Notes: generated from the sequence alone by a model not told the origin. Shown: positions 51,320-61,738, counted from the first letter of the stretch. The stretch is DNA of 64,000 nucleotides from JBGPLJ01 sp963826145 (GCA_963826145.1 CAWGVW010000002.1:1687111-1751110), one strand, 5' to 3'. Numbers and translations are program-made.

Positions 51320-54300
51320 ATGCCCCAAGAATCCGAACCCCGAACCCCGAGCGCCGAACGCCGAGCGCCGTCACAGTGGCCGCTGCTGACCCAGCTCATG
51401 ACCGGGTGGGACGGCACCGGTGCCGAAGCCATGACCGATCGAACGCGTGCGCTACGCCCGCGCCACGAGACGGCCGACGTCACGCGCTCGATCTGTCCGT
51501 ACTGCGCGGTCGGCTGCGGGCAACTCATCTTCCACCAGGACGGAAAGATCGTCTCGGTCGAAGGCGATCCGGAATCGCCGATCTCGGAAGGACGTCTGTG
51601 CCCCAAAGGCGCTGCCACCTACGAGCTCTTGACGCACGCCGCGCGCGCGACGCGCGTGAAGTACCGCGCCCCGGGCGCAACCGCATGGGCCGAGCTCGAT
51701 CTCGAGACGGCCATGGACATGGTCGCCGAGCGGACCTGGGCGTCGCGCGATCGGCACTTCGATGAGCACCGCGCCAGCGACGGCGTGGAGTATCCGCTCA
51801 TGCAGTGCGCGTCGGTCGCGCACCTTGGCGGCGCCACGCTCGACAACGAAGAGAACTACCTGATCAGGAAGCTGTTCACCGGCGGCCTGGGCATGGTCGC
51901 GATCAGCAATCAGGCGCGCATATGACATAGCTCCACGGTGCCCGGTCTGGGCACCTCGTTCGGACGGGGCGGAGCCACGACCGCACTCCAGGACCTGCAG
52001 AACTCTGACGCGATCCTGATCGTGGGATCGTCGATGGCCGAGAACCATCCCGTCGGCTTCAAGTGGGTCATCGACGCGCGCGAAAAGGGTGCGACGATCA
52101 TCCACGTCGACCCGCGATTCACTCGCACGTCGGCGATGGCCGACATGTGGGTGCCGCTCCGCGCCGGCAGCGACACCGTTTTCTTGGGCGCGATGGTGAA
52201 CTTCGTCCTCACGCACGGCCTCGAGTTCCGTGAGTACGTTGTCGCCTACACCAACGCGGCCACGATCATCGATGCGTCGTACGCCGGCCCCGAGGAGCTC
52301 GACGGCCTCTTTTCGGGCTGGGACGCGACGACCGAGCGCTACTCACCACAGTCATGGGCCTACGCGAAAGACGAGGCCCCCGATCCGACACTGCAGCACC
52401 CGCGCTCGGTCTTCCAGATCCTCACGCGACACTTCGCGCGCTACACGCCGGCGATGGTGGAAGACGTGTGCGGCGTACCGGCAGACTCGTTCCTCCGCAT
52501 CGCCGGCGCATTCTGCCGCGCCTCGGGTCCCGAGCGTACCGGCGCCATCTGCTACGCCGTCGGCCTCACGCAGCACTCGGCCGGTGTGCAGATCATCCGG
52601 ACGGCGGCGATTCTGCAGCTGCTGCTCGGCAACATCGGCCGCCCCGGCGGCGGCATCCTCGCGCTGCGCGGACATGCGTCGATCCAGGGCTCGACCGACA
52701 TCCCGACACTCTTCGACATCCTGCCGGGCTACCTGCCGATGCCGTCGTTCGGCGCTAACGATGCCACGCTCGACGGCTACCTCACCACGCATCGAGCGCG
52801 CGCGGGCTGGTGGGCAAACTTCGACAAGTACGCGATCTCGCTGCTCAAGGCGTGGTACGGCGACCACGCCACGAAAGAGAACGAGTTCGGCTTTGGCTGG
52901 CTGCCCCGCATCAGCGGGGATCACTCGCACTTCGGCTACTGGCTCGACATGGCCGATGGCCAGCCGACGAACACCCTCGATCGGCGCACGAATCGGCTCG
53001 AAGGGCTGTTCGTGATGGGCCAGAATCCGGCCGTCGGCGCGCCCAACGCGCGTCTCGAGCGCCGCGCGCTCGCCAACCTCGATTGGCTGGTCGTGCGCGA
53101 CATGGTCGAGACCGAAACAGCGACGTTCTGGCTGGACTCTCCGGAGGTCGAACGTGGCGAGCTCCGGACCGAAGAAATCGCCACCGAGGTCTTCTTCTTC
53201 CCGGCGGCCGGGCACGCCGAGAAGGAAGGCTGCTTCACGAATACGCAGCGCCTGCTGCAGTGGCGCGACAAGGCTGTCAATCCGCCCGGCGACGCACGCA
53301 GCGAAGCCTGGTTCGTCTACCATCTCGGCCGCCGCCTCAAGGCGCGCGCCGCGCGCGACCCAGGCCCGCGCCATCGCGGATTGAACGCTCTGACGTGGGA
53401 CTACCCCACCTCCGGCCCGCACGGCGAACCAGACATCGACGCCGTGCTCCAGGAGATCAACGGGCGCTCGACGGTCACCGGGACGCTCGTCGACGGCTTC
53501 CGCCGCCTGGCGGCGGACGGCAGCACCGCCTGCGGATGCTGGATCTACTCCGGCGTCTATCCTTCGCCAGACCGCAACCGGGCGCGCGAGCGCAAGGCGT
53601 CGGGCCCGTACGGCCACGGCTGGGGATTCACCTGGCCGGCGGATCGCCGCATCCTCTATAACCGCGCCTCGGCAAAACCGGATGGCACGCCGTGGAGCGA
53701 GCGCAAGAAGCTGGTCTGGTGGGACGGACTGGCGCAGTCGCTGGACCGGACTCGACACACCGGACTTCACGAGCGACAAGGCGCCGGGCTACGCACCGCT
53801 GCCAGGGGCCACCGGCGACGCCGCGCTCCGCGGCGATGCGCCGTTCATCATGCACGACGACGGACTGGGCTGGATCTGGGTGCCGAACGGCCTCAAGGAC
53901 GGCCCGCTGCCGGCGCACTACGAGCCCTTCGAGTCTCCGGTCAGCAACCGGCTGTATCGCCAGCAGGTGAATCCAGCCGCGGATCGGAAAGCGCGCACCG
54001 ACAATGCCTACGCGCAGTCGCCGGGGGATCCCGACTACCCGCATGTCCTGACGACCTACCGGCTGACCGAACATCACACTGCCGGCGGCATGTCGCGCAC
54101 GCTGTCGCATCTCGCCGAGCTCCAGCCCGAGCTCTTCTGCGAGATCTCACCCGCCCTCGCACAAGACGTCGGAGTCGAGAACGGCGCGTGGGTTCGCGTG
54201 TCCACCGCGCGCGGGACCATCGAGGCTCGCGCGCTCGTCACGCCACGGCTCCAGCCGCTCACCGTCCAGGGCCGCCTCGTCCACCAGGTCGGCCTGCCCT

Positions 54301-54437
54301 ATCATTTCGGCGGACGGGGCCTCGTGCGCGGCGATGTCGTCAACGACCTCGTCGCCATCTCGGAAGAACCCAACGTCAGGATTATGGAAGCCAAGGGGCT
54401 ACTCTGCAGCGTGACGGCGCGCGACCCATGCCGGTAA
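51320..54437 (+). CDS. formate dehydrogenase, Sec-containing molybdopterin catalytic subunit (FdnG/FdoG-like), one frameshift
   Basis: The N-terminal 4Fe-4S site is ICPYCAVGCGQLIF, with CPKG about 27 residues on. HLGGATLDNEENYLIRKLF leads to NQARI, then UGA at 51923-51925 (residue 202), then HSSTVPGLGTSFGRGGATT. This is exactly the FDH selenocysteine site (cf. E. coli FdnG, Sec196); the frame stays open after it for over 600 codons. The Sec binds molybdenum in the bis-MGD cofactor and oxidises formate to CO2. TVQGRLVHQVGLPYHFG is the C-terminal cofactor domain. A frameshift near 53750 was seen. No Tat signal is visible, so the catalytic side may be cytoplasmic. The first 20 codons come partly from a tandem repeat; ATGs at 51398 and 51431 are alternatives. 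Confidence 0.93.
51923..51960 (+). promoter_or_regulatory. bacterial SECIS element after the UGA codon
   Basis: Right after the UGA is a perfect 7-bp stem GGTGCCC (51937-51943) / GGGCACC (51949-51955) closing the loop GGTCT (51944-51948). As I recall it, the E. coli fdhF SECIS has the same loop word GGUCU, recognised by SelB, also 18 nt after its UGA; the spacing here is 18 nt (51926-51943). This supports UGA decoding as selenocysteine rather than a stop. Confidence 0.88.
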
Positions 54438-55225
54438 CTGCCTTCCTCACCGACTCGACGCTCTGCATCGGCTGCAAGGCCTGCGAGGTCGCGTGCAAGG
54501 AGTGGAACGGCGTTCCCGACGACGGGTTCGCGTTCACCGGCTTCTCGTACGACAACACGGCCGGCCTCGGACACTCGACGTGGCGGCACGTGAAGTTCAT
54601 CGAGCGCGGCGAGGTGCCGGCGGGGCCGGCCGACGGCGGCTACCGCAGCAACTCGTTCCGCTGGGACTTCTCGTCGGACGTGTGCAAGCACTGCGAGAAT
54701 GCCGGCTGCCTCGAAGCCTGCCCGACGGGATCGATCGTCAGGACCGAGTTTGGCGGCGTCTTCATCCAGCCCGATGTCTGCAACGGCTGCGGCTACTGCA
54801 TCGTCTCGTGCCCGTTCGGCGTCGTCGATCGGCGACCCGATGACGGGCGCGCGTTCAAGTGCACCTTCTGCTACGACCGGCAGAAGGCCGGGCTCCAGCC
54901 GGCATGCGCGACGGCGTGCCCGACGCAATCGATTCAGTTCGGCGAGATCGACGACTTGCGCGAACGCGCCGCGCGCCGAGTCGAGGTGCTGCGCGAGCGC
55001 GGGATCGACGATGCCCGGGTGTACGACCCGCGGGACACGAGCGTCGGCGGCACGCACGCAATCTTCATCTTCCGGGGCGAACCAGAGGAGTACAATCTGC
55101 CGTCGTCTCCCGAGGTGCCGACCGTCCACTTGCGGGCGGGCTGGCAGTCGGCGGCGGTGGCGGCCGGCTTGATGCTCGCCGGCGTCGCGGCCGCGTTCTT
55201 CACTTGTCGATCGACGTCCGATTGA
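54428..55225 (+). CDS. formate dehydrogenase Fe-S (beta) subunit with C-terminal membrane anchor
   Basis: 265 residues, intact. Four 4Fe-4S binding clusters of cysteines: CIGCKACEVACKEWN, CKHCENAGCLEACPTGS, CNGCGYCIVSCPFG and CTFCYDRQKAGLQPACATAC. This is the FdnH/HybA arrangement that wires electrons from the molybdenum site to the membrane. A single hydrophobic helix (AVAAGLMLAGVAAAFF) near residue 240 anchors it. The ATG at 54428 overlaps the catalytic-subunit stop by 10 bp, so translation is coupled. Confidence 0.94.
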   Translation: MPVTAFLTDSTLCIGCKACEVACKEWNGVPDDGFAFTGFSYDNTAGLGHSTWRHVKFIERGEVPAGPADGGYRSNSFRWDFSSDVCKHCENAGCLEACPTGSIVRTEFGGVFIQPDVCNGCGYCIVSCPFGVVDRRPDDGRAFKCTFCYDRQKAGLQPACATACPTQSIQFGEIDDLRERAARRVEVLRERGIDDARVYDPRDTSVGGTHAIFIFRGEPEEYNLPSSPEVPTVHLRAGWQSAAVAAGLMLAGVAAAFFTCRSTSD

Positions 55226-56364
55226 TGCTGAAACTGATCCTGCTCGTGCCCGCCGCCGCGCTGCTGGTGTTTGCGGGCGAGGGGATCTACCACGCCGCGC
55301 GCGGCCGGCAGCCGGTCACCCTGGCGTGCGATCAGTGGACGGCGCAGCGGCAGTCGTCGCCGCGAGTCATCGTCGCCGGCTGCGAAGTCAACTACGCCGC
55401 CGCCGGTTATCGCGAATCCGGCGGGCAGGTCGAGGAATTGTTCCTGCCCGCCCGGCCGGCCGGCGATCGAGCCTCGCCAGCGCCTATCGTCGTCGCCACG
55501 CGCGATCCCGGCGCCATCGCGATGGCGCGACGCGTCCTCGGGGCGGGCCGGGTCACGACGAGCGAACAGTCGCTCGAGGTGATGCGACAGGTCGTCGACG
55601 CAGCTGCACTTCGTCGACGTCGATCGACGGGCTGGTCAGGACCGGCGTCTTCGAGCGACTTCGATCGCAGCGGATCCTCTCCGGCCTGGCGCCGCCGATC
55701 GCGGCCGACGCTGTCATCGTCGATCTCCACGCCACGCCGAGTTTCGTGCGGCCCGGCATCACCCTCGGCCTGGGCGCGCTGCTCGCCTTCCTGGCTTTCT
55801 GGCCGCTTCAGCGTGAGCGTTCGGCCGCCCGTCCCGGCAGTGCCGCCGCCATTCCGTCGGGGTTGCCACCGCCCGTCCTGCCACCGGGGCTGGCGTCCAG
55901 TCAGTTCGATCCTGAGCTCGCGTTCGACGAGCTGCCGGAACCGCGCCGTGCACCTGCGGCCCGTACTCACGCCGCTGCGCGACGCCGTTCCCGGTCGCTG
56001 CCGCGCCTGCTGCTGCTCGCGCTCGACGTCTCGGCCGGACCTGAAGCGATCGAGACGGCGCCGCCGCTCGGTTCGCACGACGAGGTCGTCGCGATCCTGC
56101 TGCGGCGTCATCCCGGATCTCGCCGTCGATCACCTGCACGCGGTCCTGGCCCGTCCGGATGGGTCGGTCAGAATCGCGCTCGGCCCCGACGACCCCGTGC
56201 CCACGGCCGTGCTCGAAGCGCGCGGCGAGGCTGGCGTGGCGCTCGTGAAAGAGGTGCTGCTGATGACCGGCTGGCGCGCGTTCGCGCCCAAGACGGGCCT
56301 CTTCGTCAGCGCGGGAGACCTCGAGGCGCTGGCGGCGCTCGCCGGAGAAGGGCCGGTCGTGTGA
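55225..56364 (+). CDS. unknown protein of the formate dehydrogenase operon, two frameshifts
   Basis: The ATG overlaps the beta-subunit TGA (TGATG), and its stop overlaps the NrfD start. The N-terminus MLKLILLVPAAALLVFAGEG is a membrane helix. A soluble part follows (QPVTLACDQWTAQRQSSPRV, then IVAGCEVNYAAAGY), then, after a frame change near 55600, a second helix (ITLGLGALLAFLAFWPL) and a proline-rich linker. After another change near 56110 comes PDLAVDHLHAVLARPDGSVR and GVALVKEVLLMTGWRAFAPK. Not recognised as FdhD, FdhE or cytochrome b. Its place between Fe-S and NrfD genes argues for a structural or assembly role in the complex. Confidence 0.6.
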   Translation: MLKLILLVPAAALLVFAGEGIYHAARGRQPVTLACDQWTAQRQSSPRVIVAGCEVNYAAAGYRESGGQVEELFLPARPAGDRASPAPIVVATRDPGAIAMARRVLGAGRVTTSEQSLEVMRQVVDAAALRRRRSTGWSGPASSSDFDRSGSSPAWRRRSRPTLSSSISTPRRVSCGPASPSAWARCSPSWLSGRFSVSVRPPVPAVPPPFRRGCHRPSCHRGWRPVSSILSSRSTSCRNRAVHLRPVLTPLRDAVPGRCRACCCSRSTSRPDLKRSRRRRRSVRTTRSSRSCCGVIPDLAVDHLHAVLARPDGSVRIALGPDDPVPTAVLEARGEAGVALVKEVLLMTGWRAFAPKTGLFVSAGDLEALAALAGEGPVV

Positions 56365-57200
56365 GCGACTACTACGGCCTGCCGCTTCTCAAGGCGCCGG
56401 TGTGGACGTGGGAGATTCCGGCCTACTTCTTCGTCGGCGGCGCCGCCGGTGCGGCGGCGGTCGTCGCCGCGGTCGCGCGCATCGCGGGTGCCGATCCCGC
56501 GCTCGTGCGTGACGCGCGCTGGCTCGCCGCGGTCGGCGGGGCGGCGTCGCCGGCACTCCTCGTCTCCGACCTCGGACGGCCCGACCGGTTTCTCAACATG
56601 CTCCGCGTCTTCAAGCTGCGGAGCCCGATGTCGGTCGGCGCCTGGACGCTCGTCGCGTTTTCGAACGCCGCCGGCGCCAATGCGTTCGCCAACGCCCTGG
56701 TCAGGACGAGTCGCGGACGCTTGCCGATCCGAGTCGTCGCGAACGCCGCCGAGGTGCTCTCGGCGGCGACCGGGCTCGTCCTCTCCACCTACACCGGCGT
56801 CTTGATTGGCGCGACGGCGATCCCGGTGTGGTCGCGCAACGTGTCTCTGCTGCCGATCCATTTCGGCGCCTCCGGCCTCGGCGCCGCTGTGTCGATCCTC
56901 GAGCTGATGGGGCATCGCGATCGCGCGCTGAACGCGCTCGGCATCGGCGCGGCGGCGGTCGAGACCGCCATCGGGATCGCGCTCGAGAGCAACGACGATC
57001 CCGCGCTCGACCCCATCAAGCACGGATGGTCGGGGAACGTGACCCGGTTCGGTGGTGTGCTGTCAGGACCCGTGCCGCTCGCGCTGCGCGTCGTCGGGGG
57101 CCGCTCGATGACGGCACGACGCGTCGCCGCCGCGTCGACGATCGTGGGTTCGCTGCTGACGCGGGTCGGATGGCTCGCGGCGGGCCGGGAGTCCGTGTGA
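56361..57200 (+). CDS. NrfD/PsrC-like integral membrane subunit
   Basis: 279 residues from GTG at 56361 (GTGA overlap with the previous stop). About eight helices. Opens YYGLPLLKAPVWTWEIPAYF, then FVGGAAGAAAVVAAVA, the NrfD quinone-site region, and has LVSDLGRPDRFLNMLRVFKL, then RSPMSVGAW, the family signature. LIGATAIPVWSRNVSLLPIHF, then GASGLGAAVS, follows. NrfD proteins exchange electrons with the quinone pool without haem, so this complex would pass formate electrons to quinone. Intact. Confidence 0.93.
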   Translation: MSDYYGLPLLKAPVWTWEIPAYFFVGGAAGAAAVVAAVARIAGADPALVRDARWLAAVGGAASPALLVSDLGRPDRFLNMLRVFKLRSPMSVGAWTLVAFSNAAGANAFANALVRTSRGRLPIRVVANAAEVLSAATGLVLSTYTGVLIGATAIPVWSRNVSLLPIHFGASGLGAAVSILELMGHRDRALNALGIGAAAVETAIGIALESNDDPALDPIKHGWSGNVTRFGGVLSGPVPLALRVVGGRSMTARRVAAASTIVGSLLTRVGWLAAGRESV

Positions 57201-57201
57201 A

Positions 57202-57504
57202 ATGCCCAGACACCTCCTCGAGTCCATGCGCGGTATCGGCGCCATCTATGCCGACGACGTGCTGCTCCGCACCACCGCGTATGACCTCTCAGTCTGGTCG
57301 GATGACGACCAGCCGCGTCCTGAGGGCGAAGTCGCGAGATCGATCGCGAGGGTCGACGGTCACATCGAGATCGCCGGCATCGCGGAGGCCGTCGTCCTCG
57401 CTGGTCCGGGCACGCTGACGTTGACGCTCGAGGACGGGCGGCGCCTCGCGTTCGCGCTGACGGGCACCGGCGGCGGCATCGTCGGGCGAGGCTGGTTGCC
57501 GTAA
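57202..57504 (+). CDS. small protein of unknown function at the end of the FDH operon
   Basis: 100 residues. Starts 1 bp after the NrfD stop. Contains GAIYADDVLLRTTAYDLSVW, an acidic DDDQPRPEG, then a predicted beta-rich segment (GHIEIAGIAEAVVLAGPGTL, TLTLEDGRRLAFALTG). No signal peptide, helix anchor or cysteine motif. No family recognised. Position suggests an accessory or regulatory protein of the complex. Confidence 0.6.
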   Translation: MPRHLLESMRGIGAIYADDVLLRTTAYDLSVWSDDDQPRPEGEVARSIARVDGHIEIAGIAEAVVLAGPGTLTLTLEDGRRLAFALTGTGGGIVGRGWLP

Positions 57505-57523
57505 GTCGGCACGACCACTGCCG

Positions 57524-57563
57524 CCAAAAGCTCTTCACCGCCGAGGTCGCGGAGAACGCCGAG
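57524..57563 (+). repeat. single left arm of the CCAARAGCC element
   Basis: CCAAAAGCTCTTCACCGCCG, then AGGTCGCGGAGAACGCCGAG, matches the left arm of the copy at 14518. No right arm is present. It lies between convergent genes (the FDH operon end and the MocR gene). Confidence 0.75.
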
Positions 57564-57575
57564 CGTCCCGCCGTT

Positions 57576-59038
57576 CTAGATGGCCACCGATCGAACCGGC
57601 AGCGCTCTCGCGATACAACCGGCCAGCCGCCGCACCGCGTCGTCGATCGTGTTCGGCAGCACGCTCGAAAAGCAGAGGCGCAGCTCCGACTCGCCCGGCG
57701 GGATCGGGATAGAAGGCGTGGCCGGGGACGAACGCGACGCCGGCGGCCAGCGGCCTGGTCGAGCAGCTCGCGCGCGCTGACGCCGGCTGGCACGCGGCAC
57801 CAGAGATACAGGCCGCCCTGCGGCCGCGCCGAAGCGCAGCGCGCCCGCCGGCACGTGCCGCTGGATGGCCGCGATCATCATCGCGCAGCGCCGCGCGTGC
57901 TCGGCGCGCAGCGTGCGCAGGTGCACGTCGAAGTTCCCGTCGCGAATGAGCCGCGCCATCGCGAACTGCCCGAGGTTCTGCGTGTGCGGATCGAGGCGCT
58001 GCTTGATGATCGCGATCTGATCGACGATCGACGGCGCCGCCGACAGCCAGCCGAGGCGCAGACCCGGCGCGAGCACCTTCGAGAAGCTGTTCAGGTAGAT
58101 GACGATGTTCTGCGCGTCGAGCTCGCGCAGCGAGGGCGGCGGCGCCTCGTTGAAATAGAGCTCGCGGTAGGTGGCGTCCTCGACGATCGGCACCCGGTAC
58201 CGCTCGGCCAGGCGTCAGCAGCTCGCGCCGCGCGCGGATCGGCATCGTCACGCCGGTCGGGATTCTGGAACGTGGGATTCGTGTAAATCAGCTTCGGGCG
58301 ATAGCGCACGAGCACGTCTTCGAGCTCGTCCATGTCCGCCTTGCGCCACGTCCCACCCAATCAGCTTCGCGCCCGCGGCATTGAACGATTGAATCGCGCC
58401 GAGATACCCCGGGCGATCGACGATGACGGCGTCGCCCGGATCGATGAGACAGCGCGCGAGGAGATCGAGGCCCTGCTGCGCACCGGCGAGCACGAGCACG
58501 CTCTCGGCCGGAACGCCGAAGCGCTCGGCGATCGCCTCGCGCAGCGCCGGCTGCCCTTCGGTCGGCCCGTGACGCCAGACGGCCAGGCGCTCGCGCTTGA
58601 GGACGTGATCGAGCGCCTGCTGGAACGGCCTCGATCGGAAAGCAGTCGATCGCGGGCTCGCCCGCCGCGAGCGACAGGAGGCTCGCGTCCGACGAGTGGC
58701 GGATCGTGTCGCGCAGCGTCGAGTCGCTCGAGCGCAGCGCCGCGGCCGCGATCTTGCCGCGCCAGGCGAACGGCGTGCCGGTCGGATCGGGCGCGGCGCA
58801 GACGAACGTGCCGCGGCCGACGTAGCCGCGCAGCAGCCCGCGCGACTCGAGCTCGCGATAGGCGCTGACGACCGTGGTGCGGCTGATCCGGAGCCGCTGC
58901 GCCAGCTCGCGCTCCGGCGGCACGCGCGGCGCCCGACGGCAGATCGCCGCGCGAGATCGCCGACTCGAGGAGGCTGACGAGATGGCCGTAGAGGGGCCGA
59001 GTGGTCCGGACGAACTGGCGCTCGATCTGCTGAATCAT
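57576..59038 (-). CDS. MocR-type regulator: GntR winged helix fused to aminotransferase, frame-broken
   Basis: The N-terminus MIQQIERQFVRTTRPLYGHL, then a GntR winged helix (PPERELAQRLRISRTTVVSA, then YRELESRGLLRGYVGRGTFV). A fold-type-I aminotransferase domain follows: AIDCFPIEAF, EGQPALREAIAERFG, LVLAGAQQGLDLLARCLIDP, YTNPTFQNP, and the PLP lysine in LNSFSKVLAPGLRLGW. Frames change at about 58905, 58620, 58360, 58225, 57830 and 57710; all pieces are colinear. MocR proteins sense an amino acid or vitamin B6 vitamer and control a neighbouring gene. The target here is not evident. Confidence 0.85.
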
Positions 59039-59289
59039 GAGCCTTACCTTTCGAGCCGGCTGAGGCCAGGGTGCATGGCACCGTTCCGGATAAGGTGCCA
59101 GCCGACCTGACGCTTGAGAGTATGGCTCTGCCGGTCGCCGAATGGCCAATCCAATCTGCCATTGGGTCACCGCCAATCTACAGTCTCGTGGCCAATTACC
59201 GAATGTTATTCGGTTGACGCTTGCGATTGGACTGGGACCAAAGGCCCGATGGCAGGGACCAACTGCGCGGACGGCGCAAGGAAGGCCGG
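59039..59289. promoter_or_regulatory. upstream region of the MocR gene with GCCAAT repeats and hairpins
   Basis: About 250 bp without a gene. Contains repeated TGGCCAAT/CGCCAAT words (59143-59150, 59171-59177, 59190-59196), and a CCATTGGG word between the first and second. MocR proteins usually bind direct repeats, so autoregulation is possible. GGTGCATGGCACC and TGGCACC(N11)GGTGCCA near 59070-59101 can form competing hairpins just upstream of the start. No convincing -35/-10 pair. Confidence 0.4.
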
Positions 59290-61680
59290 TCAGCCGCTGG
59301 TGATGGCTTCGAACCGGGGCCGGCCGCGCAGGTCGTCGAGGTCTGGGTCGCGGCGCGCGCGGGCGGCGGTCAACGCCGGGAGGCGTCGCGTAGACGCGCT
59401 CGAGCACGTCGAGCGCGCGCTCGTCGTCGCCGCGCGAGGGCGAGCAGGCACGCGATGTAGTAGCGCGTGTAGGGATCGTCGGCGCCTTTCGCGACGCGCG
59501 CGTCGAACACCTTGAGCGCGCGGTCGAAGTAGCGCGCGGCTTCCTCGGCTCTGCCCATGCGGTGATAGGCGGCGCCGATCTTCATCGTGATCTCGATGCT
59601 GGTGCGTTCCTTCAGCGCGTGATCGCTCGAAGCCGACGAACGCGAGGCCGCGCTCGTATTCGCGAATCGCCTCGTCGTAGCGGCCCTGCAGGTAGTAGCA
59701 CGTAGCCGAGCCGCGCGTTGCGCGCCGACGACCTGCAGCCCGGCGTTGCCCGAGATGTACTGATCCTGGAGCTCGACTGCGCGGCGGCAGACGCCTCGGC
59801 TTCGCTCGATACTGGCCTTCCCACGCGAGCAGCAGCCCGAGCTGCAGATACGAGTAGCCCGCCTCGGGGTTGAGCTCGATCGCCTTGCGCGAAGGCGGGA
59901 ATCGCGGCCGCGAAGTCGCCCTTGCCGACCCAGAACGCGCGGCCCAGCGCCTGATGGGCCTGTCCGTTCTCGGGCTCGAGCCGGATCGCCTCGCGGATCG
60001 CCACGATGGCGTCGTCGACCTGCCCGAGGTTGAGGAGCGCGGTGCCGAGCCACATGTGCGCGTCGGCGAGCTCGGGATCGATCGCGACGCGCACGCCGCT
60101 CGATCTCGATCGCCCTTGCGCGACCAGATCGCTGAATGCTGAGAGAAACGAGCCCTTGAGCCCGTAGGCGCCGCCGAGCGCCGCCCACGCGATCGCGTAC
60201 TCCGGATCGTGACGCGATGGCGTCTTCGAACGCCGCGATCGCGCGCTCGATCGAGTCGCGCGTGGCGAGGCGCAGGTTCATCATGCCGCGCGCGTAGCTC
60301 TCGTAGGCCTCGACCGACTGCGTCTCGCGCTGCTCGATGTCGGCGATCTCGGTGCCGCGCAGCGCGAGGTTGAGGCCCTGGCTCAGCTCGAAGACGATCT
60401 TGTCCTGCAGCGCGAAGATGTCGCCGATGCGGCCGTCGACCTTGACCGTCCGGCGCACTTCACCGGTCGCCGACGTCGACGAAGTTGGCGGTGATGCGGA
60501 CGAGCTCGCCGATGCCGCTGGAATCCGCCGACGACGACCCAGGTGGCGCCGAGACGGCGGCCGATGTCGATCGCGAGCGACTCGTCGAGATGGGCGTCCG
60601 AGCTGAGATTGCGCAGCGCGTCGAAGACGCGCGCGCGGCCGATGATCGTCAGGCCGTGGATGTTCTTGAGGTCCGAGCTGACGGTCTCGGCGATGCCCGT
60701 ACCGATCCAGTCGTCGGCCGGCTCGCGCGTGATGTTCGCGAACGTCATCACCGCGACCGAGCGCTCGACGGCGGTCGACGCCGGCGGACGGCCGGCAGCG
60801 GCTCGGCTGGTCGTGCCCCGCGGCACGCGTGTCGAGCTCGCTCGGCGACGTCGCGGAGATCCTGATGCATGTCGCGCGCGGACTGGTAGCGGAACGTCGG
60901 CGACTTCTCGAGCGCGCGCGCGACGACGGCATCGAGCGACGGCGGGCACCGCCGGCGCAAAGTCGCGACGGCGGCGGCGGCATCTCGTGCAGGATGTGGT
61001 CGATGATCTCGGTGCGGCGACGCGCCGACGAACGGCAGTCCGGCCGGTCGACGAGCTCGAAGAGCACGACGCCGAGCGAGAACAGATCGGCGCGATGATC
61101 GACCGGCCGTCCGAGCGCCTGCTCCGGCGCCATGTACGACACGGTCCCGACGACCATGCCGGCGATCGTCATCTGCGGCTGCGTCAGCCGAGCCGCCTCG
61201 GCGCCTTCGGGCCGACGAACTTCGCCAGCCCGAAGTCGAGCACCTTGACGAGGCCGCGCTCGGTCCGCATCAGGTTCGCGCTCTTGATGTCGCGGTGCAC
61301 GATGCCGCGCGCGTGCGCCTCGTCGAGCGCGTCGGCGACCTGCAGGCCGATCGTCGACGACCTCGCGGACGGCGAGCGGTCCCTTCGCGACGCGCGCCGA
61401 GAGCAGCTCGCCCTCGACGTACTCCATCACGATGAAGTCGGCGCCGTCGTGCTCGCCGATGTCGTAGGTGACGGCGATGTTCGGCGAGCGCAGCAGCGAC
61501 GCGGCGCGCGCTTCGTTCAGCAGCCGCGCGCGGCTCTCGGGATCGGCCTTGCAGGCCGGCGGGCAGGAACTTCAGCGCCACCGGACGGCCGAGCCGGACG
61601 TCCTCGGCGCGATAGACCTCGCCCATGCCGCCGGCGCCGAGGCGCTCGCCGATGCGATAGTGCTGAACGGTCGTATCAAC
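59290..61680 (-). CDS. serine/threonine protein kinase with TPR repeats, frame-broken
   Basis: The kinase N-lobe VQHYRIGERLGAGGMGEVYR, then AEDVRLGRPVALKFLP, gives the P-loop and catalytic Lys. ADFIVMEYVEGE, VKVLDFGLAKF-like DFG region, GTVSYMAPEQALGRPVDHRA and DLFSLGVVLFEL follow. After a linker come a region like FANITREPADDWIGTGIAETVSS (a TolB-like/adenylyl-cyclase-associated module) and several TPR units (ALLNLGQVDDAIVAIREAIR; GAAYHRMGRAEEAARYFDRA). The likely C-terminus is DDLRGRPRFEAITSG, stop at 59290-59292. At least ten frame changes. The start is not resolved. Acidobacterial kinases of this plan are common; their targets are unknown. Confidence 0.82.
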
Positions 61681-61738
61681 GTGTCCACGGTGTGTCAGGA
61701 GCGTAGGGCGGACGCGAAACGGCGCCGCGACCCTGATC

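Noticed and set aside
51920..51930. The UGA as an ordinary stop splitting formate dehydrogenase into two genes
   Set aside because: The context is the conserved Sec site, the frame stays open afterwards, and a SECIS with the right loop and spacing follows.
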